Shown piece by piece: positions 5,431 to 6,515 of a DNA stretch of 6,515 nucleotides. The notes beneath the pieces were generated by a model. It made no database searches. It was not told the origin of the DNA and worked only from the letters and a program-made list of their open reading frames with translations. The stretch's first letter is position 1. Every line of letters starts with the position of its first letter. The translations under genes were made by a program, and so were the position numbers. The stretch is from Akkermansia sp. Lineage in GTDB: Bacteria; Verrucomicrobiota; Verrucomicrobiia; Verrucomicrobiales; Akkermansiaceae. The stretch spans positions 1 to 6,515 of the forward strand of contig JAIFNK010000109.1 of the NCBI GenBank assembly GCA_020047775.1, read 5' to 3'.

Positions 5431-6515
5431 TTACCAGTCGTTTTCAGCATCGCGGAATTCGCGGCGTCCGGGAGTGAGTGGGCCTTTTTCGAGATCCGCG
5501 TTTTCCTTGAGAATCCGGTGGGCGCGTTCTCCGGGGGACTCGTTCGGATTTTCACCGTCCTTGTCGCCCTCTTTGTCGTCCTCCTCCTTGCCTTTTTTCC
5601 CGTCCTTGTCCTTGTCGCCCTCGCCGCCGGAGCTGTCTTTGGGATCCTTGTCGCCCTCGCCTTTGTCGCCGGTTTTTTTGGGACCCTTCTGGTCGCCTTC
5701 GCCCTCTTTCGGCTCACCTTCGCCTTCACCGTCCCCCTCCTGGGGCTTGCCTTCGCCGGGCTGTGGCTGCGGCATGGACTGCTCGGTTTCCTCTTTTTCC
5801 TCCTTCATTAATTCCTGGAGCCGCTTGAGGTAGGTCAGCGTCATCTTGCGGTTCTTGTCGGCGACCTTGTCGGATGGAAAGCGGGAAAGAGCCGAGTCGT
5901 AATGCCGGACGGCGTCCGCCCAATTGGTGACGAGCGCCTCCATTTTGACGAAGCCGTTGGCATCACCTTCGTCCGGGGAATCGGATTCACGGAGCTTGGC
6001 GAGCGCCTCCTTGACGATGGTGTCAAAGCGGTCGAGGTCCGGCACGGAGACGGGATCGGTGGGGTAGAATTCTCCGGAAAGCCCTTTCCAGCCGAGTTGG
6101 AAAAGCGAGTTGCCGATGCCGACGTGGCCGTTTGCCTGGACTTGTGAATCGGTGGACAGCAGCGACTGGCTGTAGGCCGTGCGGGCGGCCCGGAAATCCT
6201 CCGCGCGGTAGGCGGCGGTGGCTTCACCGAGCCGGTAGCGGGCCTGGGTCTCGCGGGATCCCGTGGTGTCGGCAAGCTTGTGGTAGGCGTCGCGGGCCTG
6301 CGCGTAGTTCTTGGCGGCGAGCGCTTCCTTGGCTTTTGAAGCGTCACTCGCCTCGGCCCGGTCCAGGCACAGGAAAGCGCCCGTGATCAGAACCGCCGCA
6401 GGGAGGCCTCGCCAGCGGGTGCCGGCGAGGATCGATACCATGAAAAACAGGATCGCGGGAAACATCAGCCACTGGTAGAACTCGATGGAAATACGGCGCT
6501 CCCGCCCTTCCATTT
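5431..6515 (-). CDS. BatC-type TPR protein, possibly the C-terminal part of a BatB-BatC fusion (frame open at window end)
   Basis: The frame is open to the window edge. The first Met is at 6513, giving 360 residues from there. Residues 15-30 and 36-54 are two hydrophobic segments, and the second ends DRAEAS like an export signal. TPR-like helices follow at 57-145 (KAKEALAAKNYAQARDAYHK, YRLGEATAAYRAEDFRAARTAY, GIGNSLFQLG), with another helical part at 190-235. Residues 249-330 are a low-complexity tract of Gly, Glu, Lys and Asp, as in many BatC proteins, though those often use Gln. The C-terminus GERAHRILKENADLEKG...NDW resembles the BatC ending (ERLL-x-L-x-x-x-E-K, then K-D-W). The first 30 residues (EGRERRISIEFYQWLMFPAI) resemble the charged stretch and final membrane anchor of VWA-type BatA/BatB, so the true start may be upstream, outside the window. 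The stop TAA is 4 bases from the BatD-BatE ATG. It is membrane-anchored, with TPRs probably periplasmic. Confidence 0.87.
   Translation of the reverse strand, partial: MEGRERRISIEFYQWLMFPAILFFMVSILAGTRWRGLPAAVLITGAFLCLDRAEASDASKAKEALAAKNYAQARDAYHKLADTTGSRETQARYRLGEATAAYRAEDFRAARTAYSQSLLSTDSQVQANGHVGIGNSLFQLGWKGLSGEFYPTDPVSVPDLDRFDTIVKEALAKLRESDSPDEGDANGFVKMEALVTNWADAVRHYDSALSRFPSDKVADKNRKMTLTYLKRLQELMKEEKEETEQSMPQPQPGEGKPQEGDGEGEGEPKEGEGDQKGPKKTGDKGEGDKDPKDSSGGEGDKDKDGKKGKEEDDKEGDKDGENPNESPGERAHRILKENADLEKGPLTPGRREFRDAENDW
5524..5769 (-). repeat. Low-complexity coding tract (Gly/Glu/Lys/Asp) in the BatC-type gene
   Basis: About 82 codons made almost only of Gly, Glu, Asp, Lys, Pro and Ser, with irregular units such as GEGEGEP, KEGEGDQKG, KGEGDKDPKD and GEGDKDKDGKKGKE. 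The minus (coding) strand is strongly purine-rich and the plus strand pyrimidine-rich. Positive and negative residues alternate, so the net charge is modest and the segment is surely disordered. Such tracts change length quickly by slippage. Confidence 0.85.

Noticed and set aside
4653..5477. Plus-strand open frame of 274 residues
   Set aside because: It lies wholly antisense to the BatD part, which has strong family motifs. Its product is rich in Gly, Asp, Arg and Val as expected from the mirror of a GC-rich gene.
5427..5729. N-terminal extension of the BatD-BatE frame by 101 residues
   Set aside because: It overlaps the BatC low-complexity tract in another frame and is just Arg/Lys/Thr-rich. 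The signal peptide begins at 5426.

Overview
This is a GC-rich bacterial window in which all credible genes lie on the minus strand, so they read from high to low coordinates. The organism is most likely a member of the Verrucomicrobiota (Verrucomicrobiaceae or Luteolibacter type) or a PVC relative. I infer this from weak or absent Shine-Dalgarno sites, a secreted protein with an SHD1-like domain in front of a thioredoxin fold, and the condensed Bat operon. The taxonomy is an inference, not something the sequence proves.

Right part (2994-6515): the distal half of a Bat (Bacteroides aerotolerance) operon. First comes a BatC-type TPR protein with a long Gly/Glu/Lys/Asp-rich tract and a conserved-looking C-terminus ending in NDW. 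Its N-terminus runs to the window edge and resembles the C-terminal membrane anchor of a VWA protein (BatA/BatB), so it may be a BatB-BatC fusion. Four bases later comes an 810-residue protein that is BatD and BatE joined in one reading frame, with an intact signal-peptide-like segment at the junction. Known Bat operons carry moxR, a DUF58 gene and batA/batB upstream, which would lie beyond position 6515.

Middle (1593-2993): a mostly non-coding 529-base stretch holding a possible 51-residue one-TM small protein with an in-frame 18-bp tandem duplication and a terminator-like hairpin. It is followed by a secreted thioredoxin-fold protein with a WCSYC active site, and then by a 215-base spacer with another hairpin.

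Left part (1-1592): a two-gene unit with a 13-base spacer. The first gene is a divergent GalU/RmlA-type sugar-phosphate nucleotidyltransferase. The second, cut by the window start, has an all-helical N-terminal domain followed by the beginning of a fucokinase-like GHMP kinase domain. Together they look like a sugar salvage pair: sugar kinase to sugar-1-phosphate, then pyrophosphorylase to NDP-sugar. The sugar cannot be told from the sequence.

No rRNA, tRNA, CRISPR array, insertion sequence or phage gene was seen.
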